Below are positions 38,275-47,077 of a DNA stretch of 64,000 bases, piece by piece. A model generated the notes under the pieces. That model ran no database searches. It was given only the letters and a program-made list of their open reading frames with translations, and was not told the origin of the DNA. A program made the translations under genes and the position numbers. The stretch's first letter is position 1; every line of letters begins with the position of its first letter. The stretch comes from Verrucomicrobiia bacterium (GTDB lineage: Bacteria > Verrucomicrobiota > Verrucomicrobiia > Verrucomicrobiales > Akkermansiaceae), in contig JAUIJD010000008.1 of the NCBI GenBank assembly GCA_030431475.1, positions 1-64,000 on the forward strand, in the 5' to 3' direction.

Positions 38275-38973
38275 TCAACGCGCCCCCGGCACGACCCGCT
38301 TCGGCTTGTCGAACTCAAGCGTGCTGCGGCTGCTGGTGCGGTTCCCGTTCATGCTGGAGACGTCCATCCTTTTCAGGGTGTAGCTCCCGTCGGAAAGCTT
38401 CTGCACCTCCCGCACCTCGAATCGCTTCAGGCGCTTGCCGCTGCGGTCGAAGCCCTCGATCTTCATGAAGGCGCCGAACTTCTTGTGCACCCAGACGTAG
38501 ATGACCGAGTAGGCCCCCTTGCCGCCGGGGTTGTTGACCCGGATCTTCCAGCAGTCATGGGTGCTGACCCGCTCGTCGCCTTCGAGCTTCGGATTCGGCC
38601 AGTAGAGGAAGCGGAACGAGAGGTCCTCGTAGGTCAGGTCGCTGCCGGCGATCGGCATCTTCAGCTTCGCCGCCGGGAACCTCACCGTCTTGCCGCCCTT
38701 GAACTCGAAAAGGTCGAACTGGTCGTCGCCGAGGCGCAGGTGAAACGGCACCCATTTGCCGTTCTCGTGGAACTGGAACTGGATGTTCTTCCCCTTCAGG
38801 AACAGACCCACGTGCGTCTTGCCGCCCGGACCGCTGATCTCCCCGGTCAGGTCGGCGTGCTGCAACGTCGCCGCCAGCCGGGCCCGCTCCATCAGCTGCT
38901 CGGCATCCTGTCCCCGGGCCGGCATCGCCATCACCGCGACCGCCAGCGCCTTGAAAATCCATCGTTTCGTCAT
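38275..38973 (-). CDS. Secreted outer-membrane lipoprotein-sorting-like protein
   Basis: After a signal peptide (WIFKALAVAVMAMPARG) the 232-aa protein has a LolA/LppX-like beta-rich fold with alternating strands (THVGLFLKGKNIQFQFHENGKW, YVWVHKKFGAFMKIEGFDRSGKRLK). Such proteins bind acyl chains in a hydrophobic cavity in the periplasm; this annotation rests on the overall pattern. The start at 38973 is preceded by GAGGG at about 8 nt. It is divergent from the next gene across a 171-bp AT-rich gap. Confidence 0.75.
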   Translation of the reverse strand: MTKRWIFKALAVAVMAMPARGQDAEQLMERARLAATLQHADLTGEISGPGGKTHVGLFLKGKNIQFQFHENGKWVPFHLRLGDDQFDLFEFKGGKTVRFPAAKLKMPIAGSDLTYEDLSFRFLYWPNPKLEGDERVSTHDCWKIRVNNPGGKGAYSVIYVWVHKKFGAFMKIEGFDRSGKRLKRFEVREVQKLSDGSYTLKRMDVSSMNGNRTSSRSTLEFDKPKRVVPGAR

Positions 38974-39144
38974 GGCTGCTACCCTCATGCTTTCCCCTCG
39001 GACGCGCAAGTGCCGCGCTCGATTCAAAATTTCCCCGCCCGGCGCCGCGCAATTTTTCCAATTTTCCGCATTGGAGCTTGCCGGCCCACGGGCGGCTCCG
39101 TTGGATTCTCAGCGACGATTCCGTCAGATTTCCCCACGACCCCC

Positions 39145-40140
39145 ATGAGTCTCCGCACCCAGCTTTCGGACCTCCTCCCCTCCCTCCTCCCCAGCAACCC
39201 CTCCGAAGCCATCAAGGGAACCGAGCTGATCCGGCTCGTGAGATTGCAGCTGACGGGCAACTACTCCGACGCTTCGCTGCGCTACCATTTCTCCATCATG
39301 TCCTGCGATCCGGCGTCGCCGATCGCCAAGGTGGAGAAGGGTCAGGGCTACTACCGGCGCACCGCCCCGGTTCCCGCCCTGTCGGGCGCCCAGGAGCTCG
39401 TCGCCCTCAGCCAGGGTCGGCTCGAGGACCTCAGCGGCAACCGGGAGGCGGTCGACCACGCACTTGAGCGGGTGAAGAAGTTCCGCGCCATCGTCCGCCG
39501 CGCGAGCGAGGTCAACGGTCGCTTCCCCTTCGAGTTCCGCCACGCCTTCGCCGCCGGCTCGCCCCTTGGAAACCTCTGGAAGTATCCCGAGCTGGTCATC
39601 GTCGACTGGCAGACCGGGGACGAGGAATCGGAAGCGGAGATGGCGCTGGACTCGCGCATGCTCGCCCTCAAGCAGCGCCTCGGCCTGCCGCCGTTCCGGC
39701 TCTGCTCGACCCGCCTCCGGATCCAGGCCTCCCTCCACGGGTTCCGGGAGGATTTTTTCCAGGCCGTCTCGTCGGCGATGTGGACCCAGGGCGGCGAGCT
39801 GATCTACGCCTCCCCGATCGAGGACGAGGCACTGGCCGACGGCCTGCGCGCGCTGAACGCCACCTTCGGCGTCGGGGTGAGCTCCTTCGGCATCACGGTC
39901 GAGGCGCTCGATGACCTGCCCCGCGCTGCCAACATCCTCAACGCCCATCCGAAGGAGACCGAGGCGCTGATGGAGCGCATCCATTTCGACCGTCTCGCCG
40001 CACCGCAGTACCGCGATCACATCGATTGGACCTCGCTCGAGGCGCTGCGGCGGGAAAGCGACGAGGCCGACGAGTTGATCGAGTGGCTCACCCAATGCGT
40101 GGAGGCGGGGAGTGCCTCGCATTTCACGCCGAAAAACTAG
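39145..40140 (+). CDS. Hypothetical protein, winged-helix-like N-terminus
   Basis: A 331-aa cytoplasmic protein. Residues 20-70 (AIKGTELIRLVRLQL...ASLRYHFSIMSCDP..KVEKGQGYYRR) look like a winged-helix with a basic wing. The middle part contains KYPELVIVDWQTGDE, FRLCSTRLRIQ and a stretch of helices, which might be a nuclease- or dimerisation-like fold, but I see no safe catalytic motif. No signal peptide or transmembrane segment. Function unknown; a DNA-binding regulator is possible. Codon use is normal and the ATG at 39145 is the first in frame with the coding-like sequence. Confidence 0.75.
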   Translation: MSLRTQLSDLLPSLLPSNPSEAIKGTELIRLVRLQLTGNYSDASLRYHFSIMSCDPASPIAKVEKGQGYYRRTAPVPALSGAQELVALSQGRLEDLSGNREAVDHALERVKKFRAIVRRASEVNGRFPFEFRHAFAAGSPLGNLWKYPELVIVDWQTGDEESEAEMALDSRMLALKQRLGLPPFRLCSTRLRIQASLHGFREDFFQAVSSAMWTQGGELIYASPIEDEALADGLRALNATFGVGVSSFGITVEALDDLPRAANILNAHPKETEALMERIHFDRLAAPQYRDHIDWTSLEALRRESDEADELIEWLTQCVEAGSASHFTPKN

Positions 40141-40169
40141 TGTCCTGCGCGCCAAGAGCGTTGACTTTC

Positions 40170-40264
40170 GCGCGAGAGATTTTTTCCAAATGCAAGGCGT
40201 GACGAGGGAGTCAATCGAGATTTGCGACCAAGGAACAACGCAGCCGTTGGGAAAAAGATCCGCG
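40170..40264. repeat. Imperfect inverted repeat element upstream of purL
   Basis: The 267-bp gap before purL is AT-richer than its surroundings. It contains gattttttcc (40178-40187) and gggaaaaagatc (40249-40260), which are nearly complementary, flanked outside by short cgcg/gcg stems, with about 60 nt between. No gene fits. It may be a dispersed structural element or a leader hairpin of purL. Confidence 0.4.
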
Positions 40265-40407
40265 AGCCCTTCAACGGCCGAGCCCAGCGAGCTGATTTCA
40301 AAGGAACTCCTATCATCTCGAAAGGTGACGAAATAGGCGCGCGGGACACGAGCGCACGGCCGCGCCTTGCCCTCCGGCGGGAAGCCGCTACGCTCTCGCG
40401 CTTTCCG

Positions 40408-43400
40408 ATGCACCGCGTTTTCGTCGAAAAGCAGCCCGAGTTCGCCAACGAAGCCCGCCACCTCTTCCGCGAGCTCCGCGAGTCGCTGGAACTCGCCCCC
40501 CTCACCGGTCTCCGTCTCGTCCAGCGCTACGACGTCGACGGGCTCGAGGACCACGAGTTCGAGCAGGCCGTCCGCAACATCCTCTCGGAACCCCGGACCG
40601 ACCTCACCCACGGCGAGCTCGAGATTCCGGACGGCGCCGCCTCCTTCGCGGTCGAATACCTGCCGGGACAGTTCGACCAGCGGGCCGACTCCGCCGCCCA
40701 GTGCATCCAGATCCTCACCGGCAAGGAACGCCCGGCCGTCGCCTCGGCGCAGGTGCTGATCCTCGAAGGCGCGCTGACGGATGACCAGATCGAGGCGATC
40801 AAGCGCTACGTGATCAACGCGGTCGATTCCCACGAGGCGTCGATGGCCATGCCGGAATCGCTGGACCATCCCAGTCCGCCACCCGCCGATGTCGAGATCC
40901 TCGACGGTTTCGGCCAGCGCGAGCCGGAGGAGATCCGTCGCTCGCTCGGCCTCGCGATGTCCGCCGAGGACGTCGCCTTCTGCCAGCGCTACTTCACCGG
41001 CGAGGAGCATCGGGATCCCTCGATCACGGAACTCCGGATGCTCGACACCTACTGGTCCGACCACTGCCGCCACACCACCTTCCTGACCCGGATCGAGGAC
41101 GTCACCTTCGCCGAGGGCACCGGGCCCGTCCAGCGGGCGTGGAAGACCTACCTCGCCGTGCGTGAAACGCTCGGGCGGACCGACAAGCCGGTCACCCTGA
41201 TGGACATCGCGCTCTGCGGCATGCGCGAGCTGCGCGCCTCCGGGGAGCTCGACAACCTCGAGGAGTCCGAGGAGATCAACGCCGCCTCCATCATCGTTCC
41301 GGTCGAGATTTCTCCCACTCCGGGCTCCCCGCTCCCCGCTCCCCGCTCGGAGGAATGGCTGATCCAGTTCAAGAACGAGACCCACAACCACCCGACCGAG
41401 ATCGAGCCCTTCGGCGGGGCCGCCACCTGCCTCGGCGGCTGCATCCGCGATCCGCTCTCCGGCCGTTCCTACGTCTACCAGGCCATGCGGGTCACCGGCG
41501 CGGCCGATCCCCTCGCCCCCTTCTCCGAAACCCTGCCCGGCAAGCTCCCCCAGCGGAAGATCTGCCAGGTCGCCGCCGAGGGCTACTCGTCCTACGGCAA
41601 CCAGATCGGCCTCGCCACCGGCCTGGTCGCCGAGGTCTACCACCCGGGCTACCTCGCCAAGCGGCTGGAGATCGGGGCGGTGGTCGCCGCCGCACCTCGC
41701 GAGAACGTCTTCCGCGGCACCCCCGCGTCCGGCGACTCCATCCTCCTGATCGGCGGGCGCACCGGACGCGACGGCGTCGGCGGAGCCACCGGCTCCTCGA
41801 AGGAGCACGACGATTCCGCCCTCGAGAACTCCGCCGAGGTCCAGAAGGGCGACGCCCCCACCGAGCGCAAGATCCAGCGCCTCTTCCGCAACAGCGAGCT
41901 GGCGAGGAAGATCAAGATCTGCAACGACTTCGGCGCCGGCGGCGTTTCGGTGGCGATCGGCGAGATCGCTCCATCGCTCGACATCGACCTCGACGCCGTC
42001 ACCAAGAAATACGACGGCCTCGACGGCACCGAACTCGCCATCTCGGAGTCGCAGGAACGCATGGCGGTCTGCGTCGATCCCGCCGATGTCGACTTCTTCG
42101 TCGCCGCCTCCGACGCCGAGAATCTCGAATGCGTCCACGTCGCCACCGTGCGCGACCACGGACGCCTGCGCATGAACTGGCGCGGCAAGACCATCGTCGA
42201 CCTCTCCCGCGCCTTCCTCGACACCAACGGCGTCCAGCAGAGCGCCACCATTCACGTCACTTCACCCACTCCGCCGCAGGACACGGATGACCGGTCACCG
42301 ATCACTGATCACCTGGCGATGCTCAACCACTGCTCCCAGAAGGGCCTCGGCGAGATGTTCGACGGCTCGGTCGGCGCCGGCACCGTGCTCTGGCCTTTCG
42401 GCGGAGAGCACCAGCTCACGCCGCCCGACGCGATGGTCGCCAAGCTTCCCCTGCTCGAGGGTGACACCGACGCCTGCACTTACATGAGCTGGGCCTACGA
42501 TCCCTATCGTAGTTCCGATTCCCCCTTCCACGGCGCCGCCTGGGCGGTGACCGAGTCCGTGCTCAAGTGCGTCGCCGCCGGCGCCCGGCTCTCCGACGTC
42601 CGGCTCACGCTCCAGGAGTACTTCCCCAAGCTCGGCACCGACCCGTCCCGCTGGGGCCTTCCCTTCGCCGCGTTGCTCGGTGCCTTCGATGCCCAGCACG
42701 GCCTGCGTCTCGCCGCCATCGGCGGCAAGGACAGCATGTCCGGCTCGTTCAACGAGCTCGACGTCCCGCCGACCCTCGTCTCCTTCGCCCTCGCCCCGGG
42801 CAAGGCGAGCCACGCGCTTTCGCCCGAGTTCAAGCAGGCCGGCTCGACGGTCAGTCTCGTCGAGATCCCCGCGACCGACGAAGGACTGCCCGACTACGAC
42901 GCAATCCTGACGATGGCCACCAGGCTCCACTGCCTGAACCAGTCCGGCGCCATCCTCTCGATGAAGCATGTCGGCTCCGCCGGCCTCTCCCACGCCCTCG
43001 CCGTCTGCTGCTTCGGCAACCACCTCGGTTTTGAAAGGAGCGCCGATTATGAAATCGGCACCACACCGAGACCCGCCGCCTTCCTCATCGAGCACAGCGA
43101 GCCCCTCCACCCGTCCTTCGGCGCGGTCGAGCTCGGCCGAACCACCGAGGAACCCCGCCTCCACCTCGGCGAAGAAACCCACGAACTCGACACCCTCCTC
43201 GCCGCCTGGACCGGCACCCTCGAGCCCGTCTATCCGACAAAACCCGAGGAGGCCCCGTCATCTCCGGGCCCCGCCGACCTCCCGATCACCTCCGCTCCGA
43301 AACCGATCCGCAATCCGCGATCCCAAATCCCCCATCCGAAGGTCCTCATCCCCGCCTTCCCAGGAACCAACTCGGAGTACGACTCCGCCAAGGCCTTCCG

Positions 43401-44130
43401 CGAAGCCGGTGCCGACTCCGAGATCCTCGTCTTCCGCAATCTCACCGCGACCCACCTCGAGGAATCCCTCGCCGCCTTGGCGGAGAAGATCCGCGAGTCG
43501 CAGATTCTCTTCATCCCCGGCGGCTTCAGCGCCGGCGACGAGCCCGACGGGTCGGCGAAGTTCATCACCGCCGTGCTGCGCAGCCCGCGCATCGCCGAGG
43601 CCGTGATGGACCTGCTGAAGAACCGCGACGGACTCATCCTCGGCATCTGCAACGGCTTCCAGGCCCTGATCAAGACCGGGCTCGTCCCCTACGGTGAAAT
43701 CCGTGAACCCGACCCCGCCGCGCCGACCCTGTTCCACAACGACATCGGCCGCCACGTGTCCTGCTACGCCCGCACCCGCATCACATCGACCCGGTCGCCA
43801 TGGTTCGCCGGCTGCGAGCAGGGCGACCTGCACCGCATCCCGGTCTCTCACGGCGAAGGGAAGTTCATCGCCGATCCCGCCGTGATCGAGCAGCTCGCCG
43901 CCGCCGGACAGATCGCCACCCAGTACTGCGATGCCGACGGCCACCCGTCGATGGACATCGCCCACAATCCGAACGGCTCCTACGCCGCGATCGAAGGGAT
44001 CACCAGCCCCTGCGGCCGCGTCCTCGGAAAGATGGGCCACACCGAACGCCGCGGATCCCGGGTGGCAAAGAACATCCCCGGCGACAAGCACCAGCCCTTG
44101 TTCAAGGCCGGCGTCCGCTGGTTCGCCTGA
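40408..44130 (+). CDS. purL: Phosphoribosylformylglycinamidine synthase, single-chain
   Basis: PurL converts FGAR to FGAM in purine synthesis using glutamine and ATP. At 1,240 aa it joins the PurS-like N-terminus, the two ATP-binding AIRS-like halves (KNETHNHPTEIEPFGG; AAIGGKDSMSGSFNE) and a C-terminal glutaminase (FIPGGFSAGDEPDG; nucleophile in LGICNGFQAL; His/Glu in AHNPNGSYAAIEG). It resembles the clade II form common in Firmicutes and some other phyla. Three stretches inside the frame at about residues 302-316, 625-637 and 965-979 are encoded by heptamer repeats and look like insertions (see the repeat entries). Confidence 0.93.
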   Translation: MHRVFVEKQPEFANEARHLFRELRESLELAPLTGLRLVQRYDVDGLEDHEFEQAVRNILSEPRTDLTHGELEIPDGAASFAVEYLPGQFDQRADSAAQCIQILTGKERPAVASAQVLILEGALTDDQIEAIKRYVINAVDSHEASMAMPESLDHPSPPPADVEILDGFGQREPEEIRRSLGLAMSAEDVAFCQRYFTGEEHRDPSITELRMLDTYWSDHCRHTTFLTRIEDVTFAEGTGPVQRAWKTYLAVRETLGRTDKPVTLMDIALCGMRELRASGELDNLEESEEINAASIIVPVEISPTPGSPLPAPRSEEWLIQFKNETHNHPTEIEPFGGAATCLGGCIRDPLSGRSYVYQAMRVTGAADPLAPFSETLPGKLPQRKICQVAAEGYSSYGNQIGLATGLVAEVYHPGYLAKRLEIGAVVAAAPRENVFRGTPASGDSILLIGGRTGRDGVGGATGSSKEHDDSALENSAEVQKGDAPTERKIQRLFRNSELARKIKICNDFGAGGVSVAIGEIAPSLDIDLDAVTKKYDGLDGTELAISESQERMAVCVDPADVDFFVAASDAENLECVHVATVRDHGRLRMNWRGKTIVDLSRAFLDTNGVQQSATIHVTSPTPPQDTDDRSPITDHLAMLNHCSQKGLGEMFDGSVGAGTVLWPFGGEHQLTPPDAMVAKLPLLEGDTDACTYMSWAYDPYRSSDSPFHGAAWAVTESVLKCVAAGARLSDVRLTLQEYFPKLGTDPSRWGLPFAALLGAFDAQHGLRLAAIGGKDSMSGSFNELDVPPTLVSFALAPGKASHALSPEFKQAGSTVSLVEIPATDEGLPDYDAILTMATRLHCLNQSGAILSMKHVGSAGLSHALAVCCFGNHLGFERSADYEIGTTPRPAAFLIEHSEPLHPSFGAVELGRTTEEPRLHLGEETHELDTLLAAWTGTLEPVYPTKPEEAPSSPGPADLPITSAPKPIRNPRSQIPHPKVLIPAFPGTNSEYDSAKAFREAGADSEILVFRNLTATHLEESLAALAEKIRESQILFIPGGFSAGDEPDGSAKFITAVLRSPRIAEAVMDLLKNRDGLILGICNGFQALIKTGLVPYGEIREPDPAAPTLFHNDIGRHVSCYARTRITSTRSPWFAGCEQGDLHRIPVSHGEGKFIADPAVIEQLAAAGQIATQYCDADGHPSMDIAHNPNGSYAAIEGITSPCGRVLGKMGHTERRGSRVAKNIPGDKHQPLFKAGVRWFA
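41324..41349. repeat. In-frame heptamer repeat in purL, unit gctcccc
   Basis: Three perfect copies of gctcccc (41324-41344) plus a partial copy lie inside purL, between IIVPVEI and EEWLIQFKNETHNHP. They encode part of SPTPGSPLPAPRS, a Pro/Ser-rich loop. The reading frame is kept. Confidence 0.85.
42286..42313. repeat. In-frame heptamer repeat in purL, core gatcac
   Basis: Four consecutive 7-nt units (gatgacc, ggtcacc, gatcact, gatcacc) lie inside purL, encoding the segment DDRSPITDH in a low-conservation linker after DTNGVQQSATIHV. The unit is degenerate but the period is exact. Confidence 0.75.
43304..43338. repeat. In-frame heptamer repeat in purL, consensus nnatccn
   Basis: Five consecutive 7-nt units (cgatccg, caatccg, cgatccc, aaatccc, ccatccg) lie in the linker before the glutaminase domain of PurL. 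They encode PIRNPRSQIPHP. The core ATCCG matches the array upstream of tyrS. Confidence 0.8.
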
Positions 44131-44224
44131 TCCACGCCACCGCCCCGCTCGGAGGCCCGAGGAATTTGTCGGACAAATTCCGACTTTTGGTTGATAAATC
44201 AGCCTTCTCGCACGTATCTGCGCC

Positions 44225-46516
44225 ATGCGATTCGGAATCTTCCTCGTTCTCCTGACCCTGCCGCTGGCGGCCCAGCGGGGTGACCGCAGCGGTCACGACA
44301 ACACCGAGCCCGTGGTCCCGGAGAGCGCGATCCCCCCGGCGCCGGTGCTCACGGTCGAGCAAGCGCTCGAGACCTTCGAGATCCAACCCGGCTTCACCAT
44401 CGAGCCGGTCGTGGCCGAACCCCTCGTGGAGAAGCCCGTTGCACTCGATTTCGATGCGGCCGGGCGCATGTGGGTCTGCGAAATGCGTGGCTACATGCCC
44501 GACATCGACGGCAAGGGGGAAAACGAACCGATGGGACGCATCGCGGTGCTGGAGGACTCCGACGGCGACGGCCGCGCCGAGACCCGCCACACCTTCCTCG
44601 ACCAGCTGCTGCTTCCGCGGTCCGTCTGCGTGTATCCCGACGGCGTTCTCTTCCTCGACGAGAACCGACTGTGCTGGGTGCCCCGGGACGGGGTGAAAGC
44701 CTCCGGGGAGGTCGAAGTGATCGACGCCGGCTTCGCCCGGGGGGGCAACGTCGAACACAAGCCCAACGGCCTGCTTCCGAATCTCGACAACTGGCTCTAC
44801 CTCGCCAAGAGCGACAAACGCATCCGCCGGGTTGATGGCGAGTGGATCGTCGACCGGACCTCGTTCCGCGGCCAGTGGGGCATCGCCCGCGACGACTGGG
44901 GCCGTCTTTACCACAACAACAACTCGACCTTCCTGGTCGCCGACCAGATCGCGCCCAACGTCCTCACCGGCAACCCGGCGGCAAAGATGAAGCTCCGGAT
45001 TTCGCAGCGCCTCGGGAGCAACCGCGTCTGGCCGATCCGCGTCACCCCGGCCGTCAACCGCGCCTACATCGCCAAGGCGAACGGCTACGACCAGAACACC
45101 CTCGACCCCGACACCCACAAGCTGATCAATTGCACTGCGGCCGCCGGCTTGACGGTCTATCGCGGCACCCATTTCCCGGACGCGTGGCGGAACACCGCCT
45201 TCATCACCGAGTCATCGGTCAACCTGCTCAAGGCCATCCGCATCCAGGACGACGGCGGAGAACTCTCCGGCGAACCCCTGCCCGGCGAGCAGGAGTTCCT
45301 CGCCTCCACCGACGAACGCTTCCGGCCGGTCAACGTCTACAACGCCCCCGACGGCTCGCTCTACCTGTTGGACATGTATCACGGCATCATCCAGCACAAG
45401 ACCTACATGACGAGCTACCTGCGGGAGCAGACGCTTTCCCGCGGACTCGACAAGCCCGGGCTCGGGCACGGACGCATCTACCGCATCCGCCATGAGGCAT
45501 CCGAACCGCAGGAGGTTCCGGACCTCGCCGCCCTGCCCCCCGCCGGACTGGTGGAAATGCTGCGCCACCCGAATGCCTGGCATCGCGAAACGGCGCAGCG
45601 TCTCATCATCAGCGGCAAGGCCGATGAGTTCGCCCCGCTCCTTCGCCCGCTGGCCGCCGACACCTCCGCTCCGCGGGCGGCGCTCCATGCGATCTGGTCG
45701 CTGGAGGGGCTCGGAGCCCTCACACCGACGGATCTCGAGGCCGCCATCCGGTCGCAGGATGCCAAGCTCCGTGCCGGAGCCCTGTGGGCCGCCGGCACCC
45801 TGCCGGCACCGGCCCTGATCCAGACCGTCGCGCTCCTCGAAGGCGTCCGTCCCTCGAAGGAATCCGCCCCGTACCGCGCGCGGATGCTGGCCCTCACCGC
45901 CACCCCCGACTCGATGCGCCAGCTTGCCGCCCTGCTCTCCAAGGCCAGCGGGATGCGCTTCGTCCGGGAAGCCGCGGTCTCGGGGATGGCCGGCCACGAG
46001 CGCTCGTTCCTCGAGTTCTACAGGGACTCGCTTGGCGACAAACAGTTGGTCGCCTGGCTGGAGAAGGCCGCGGCCGGCAATCACGACCAACAGAAGGGCC
46101 CCGGCCTCGCCGGCCAGGAGCTCGCCTCCTTCCTGCGCGGCAAGGAACTCTTCCACGGCGAGGCCGCCTGCATGGGTTGCCACGGGGCCGATGGCGCCGG
46201 ACTCGACAACCTCGGTCCACCCCTCGACGGCTCGGAATGGGTCACCGAGGATGCCGCGAGACTGGTGAAGATCATGCTTCACGGCATGACCGGCCCGGTG
46301 GAGGTCGCGGGTGAAACCTACACTCCTGCGGCCGCCATGCCGGGTCTTTCCTTCAATCCGGCGATGACGGACCAGCACATCGCCGACATCGCCACCTACA
46401 TCCGGCACGAGTGGGACAATCGCGCCGGGGTCGTCGACAGGCAACAGGTCACGAAAACGCGGGCCGCCACCTCGGAGCGATCCGGCCGCCCCTACACCGC
46501 GAAGGAACTCCGCTGA
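44225..46516 (+). CDS. Secreted propeller-cytochrome c protein (PVC type)
   Basis: A 763-aa exported protein (signal peptide MRFGIFLVLLTLPLAAQRG). The beta-propeller domain (PVALDFDAAGRMWVCEM; RGQWGIARDDWGRLYHNNNS; PVNVYNAPDGSLYLLDMYHG) is followed by HEAT-like helices and a C-terminal cytochrome c domain with CMGCHG (about residue 645) and GPPLDGSEWV. Its architecture is like the 8.2-kb protein but with a shorter HEAT region. It is probably a periplasmic electron-transfer dehydrogenase of unknown substrate. The ATG start lies about 95 bp after purL. Confidence 0.88.
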   Translation: MRFGIFLVLLTLPLAAQRGDRSGHDNTEPVVPESAIPPAPVLTVEQALETFEIQPGFTIEPVVAEPLVEKPVALDFDAAGRMWVCEMRGYMPDIDGKGENEPMGRIAVLEDSDGDGRAETRHTFLDQLLLPRSVCVYPDGVLFLDENRLCWVPRDGVKASGEVEVIDAGFARGGNVEHKPNGLLPNLDNWLYLAKSDKRIRRVDGEWIVDRTSFRGQWGIARDDWGRLYHNNNSTFLVADQIAPNVLTGNPAAKMKLRISQRLGSNRVWPIRVTPAVNRAYIAKANGYDQNTLDPDTHKLINCTAAAGLTVYRGTHFPDAWRNTAFITESSVNLLKAIRIQDDGGELSGEPLPGEQEFLASTDERFRPVNVYNAPDGSLYLLDMYHGIIQHKTYMTSYLREQTLSRGLDKPGLGHGRIYRIRHEASEPQEVPDLAALPPAGLVEMLRHPNAWHRETAQRLIISGKADEFAPLLRPLAADTSAPRAALHAIWSLEGLGALTPTDLEAAIRSQDAKLRAGALWAAGTLPAPALIQTVALLEGVRPSKESAPYRARMLALTATPDSMRQLAALLSKASGMRFVREAAVSGMAGHERSFLEFYRDSLGDKQLVAWLEKAAAGNHDQQKGPGLAGQELASFLRGKELFHGEAACMGCHGADGAGLDNLGPPLDGSEWVTEDAARLVKIMLHGMTGPVEVAGETYTPAAAMPGLSFNPAMTDQHIADIATYIRHEWDNRAGVVDRQQVTKTRAATSERSGRPYTAKELR

Positions 46517-46556
46517 CGCAGCTCGGGCGCTTGTCGGCGATCCCGCCGCGTGCCCT

Positions 46557-47024
46557 TTACATCCCCTCCTTCCGCATCAGCTCGCTGAGCTGCTTCTGGA
46601 ACGATTCGATGTCCTCCTGGTTCGGGCGGTAGCCGGGAGTGTCGGGATCGAGGCCGGGGCGACCCATCTGGTCGATCATCCACACCGCCGTCTCGCCGTC
46701 GGAAAAGGTCACCTTCCCGCTCACCAGCGCTCCCGGCACCGCAATGCTGTCCATGCTCACATTCACCGCCCCGGTCGCCTCGGGCACGGCATCGATGACC
46801 GTGTCCTCGTCCGCCGGCTTCGCCTCCCCGCCCGCGTCGTCGTCCGTCTCCTCGAGAATCGTGATTCCCAGATCGAGCACCATGAAACGCGCGTCCATGT
46901 AGGTGATGGTCAGGTCGTGCTCCTCCTTGAGCTTCCGCTGGAGGTCGGCGATCGACGCCCCTTCGGCCGCCCACTGGTGGAGCGACTGCTTCTGGTCTTC
47001 GGTGAGCTGGCTGGCGCTGAACAT
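46557..47024 (-). CDS. Hypothetical protein, acidic
   Basis: A 155-aa soluble protein with no signal peptide. The N-terminus (TEDQKQSLHQWAAEGASIADLQRKLKEEHD) is helical, the middle is Asp/Glu-rich and probably disordered, and the C-terminal half (AVPGALVSGKVTFSDGETAVWMIDQMGRPGLD) looks like a small beta domain. No family is recognised. It is convergent with the cytochrome gene and upstream of the AP2-like gene's region. Confidence 0.65.
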   Translation of the reverse strand: MFSASQLTEDQKQSLHQWAAEGASIADLQRKLKEEHDLTITYMDARFMVLDLGITILEETDDDAGGEAKPADEDTVIDAVPEATGAVNVSMDSIAVPGALVSGKVTFSDGETAVWMIDQMGRPGLDPDTPGYRPNQEDIESFQKQLSELMRKEGM

Positions 47025-47077
47025 GCGTCCGATTCAGAACCGCCGCCGCCGATTGCCAAGCCCAAACGCGCGGGGAA

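Noticed and set aside
39124-42255. 1,043-aa minus-strand ORF opposite purL
   Set aside because: It is a high-GC shadow with His/Glu/Gly-rich low-complexity translation; purL has clear motifs on the other strand.
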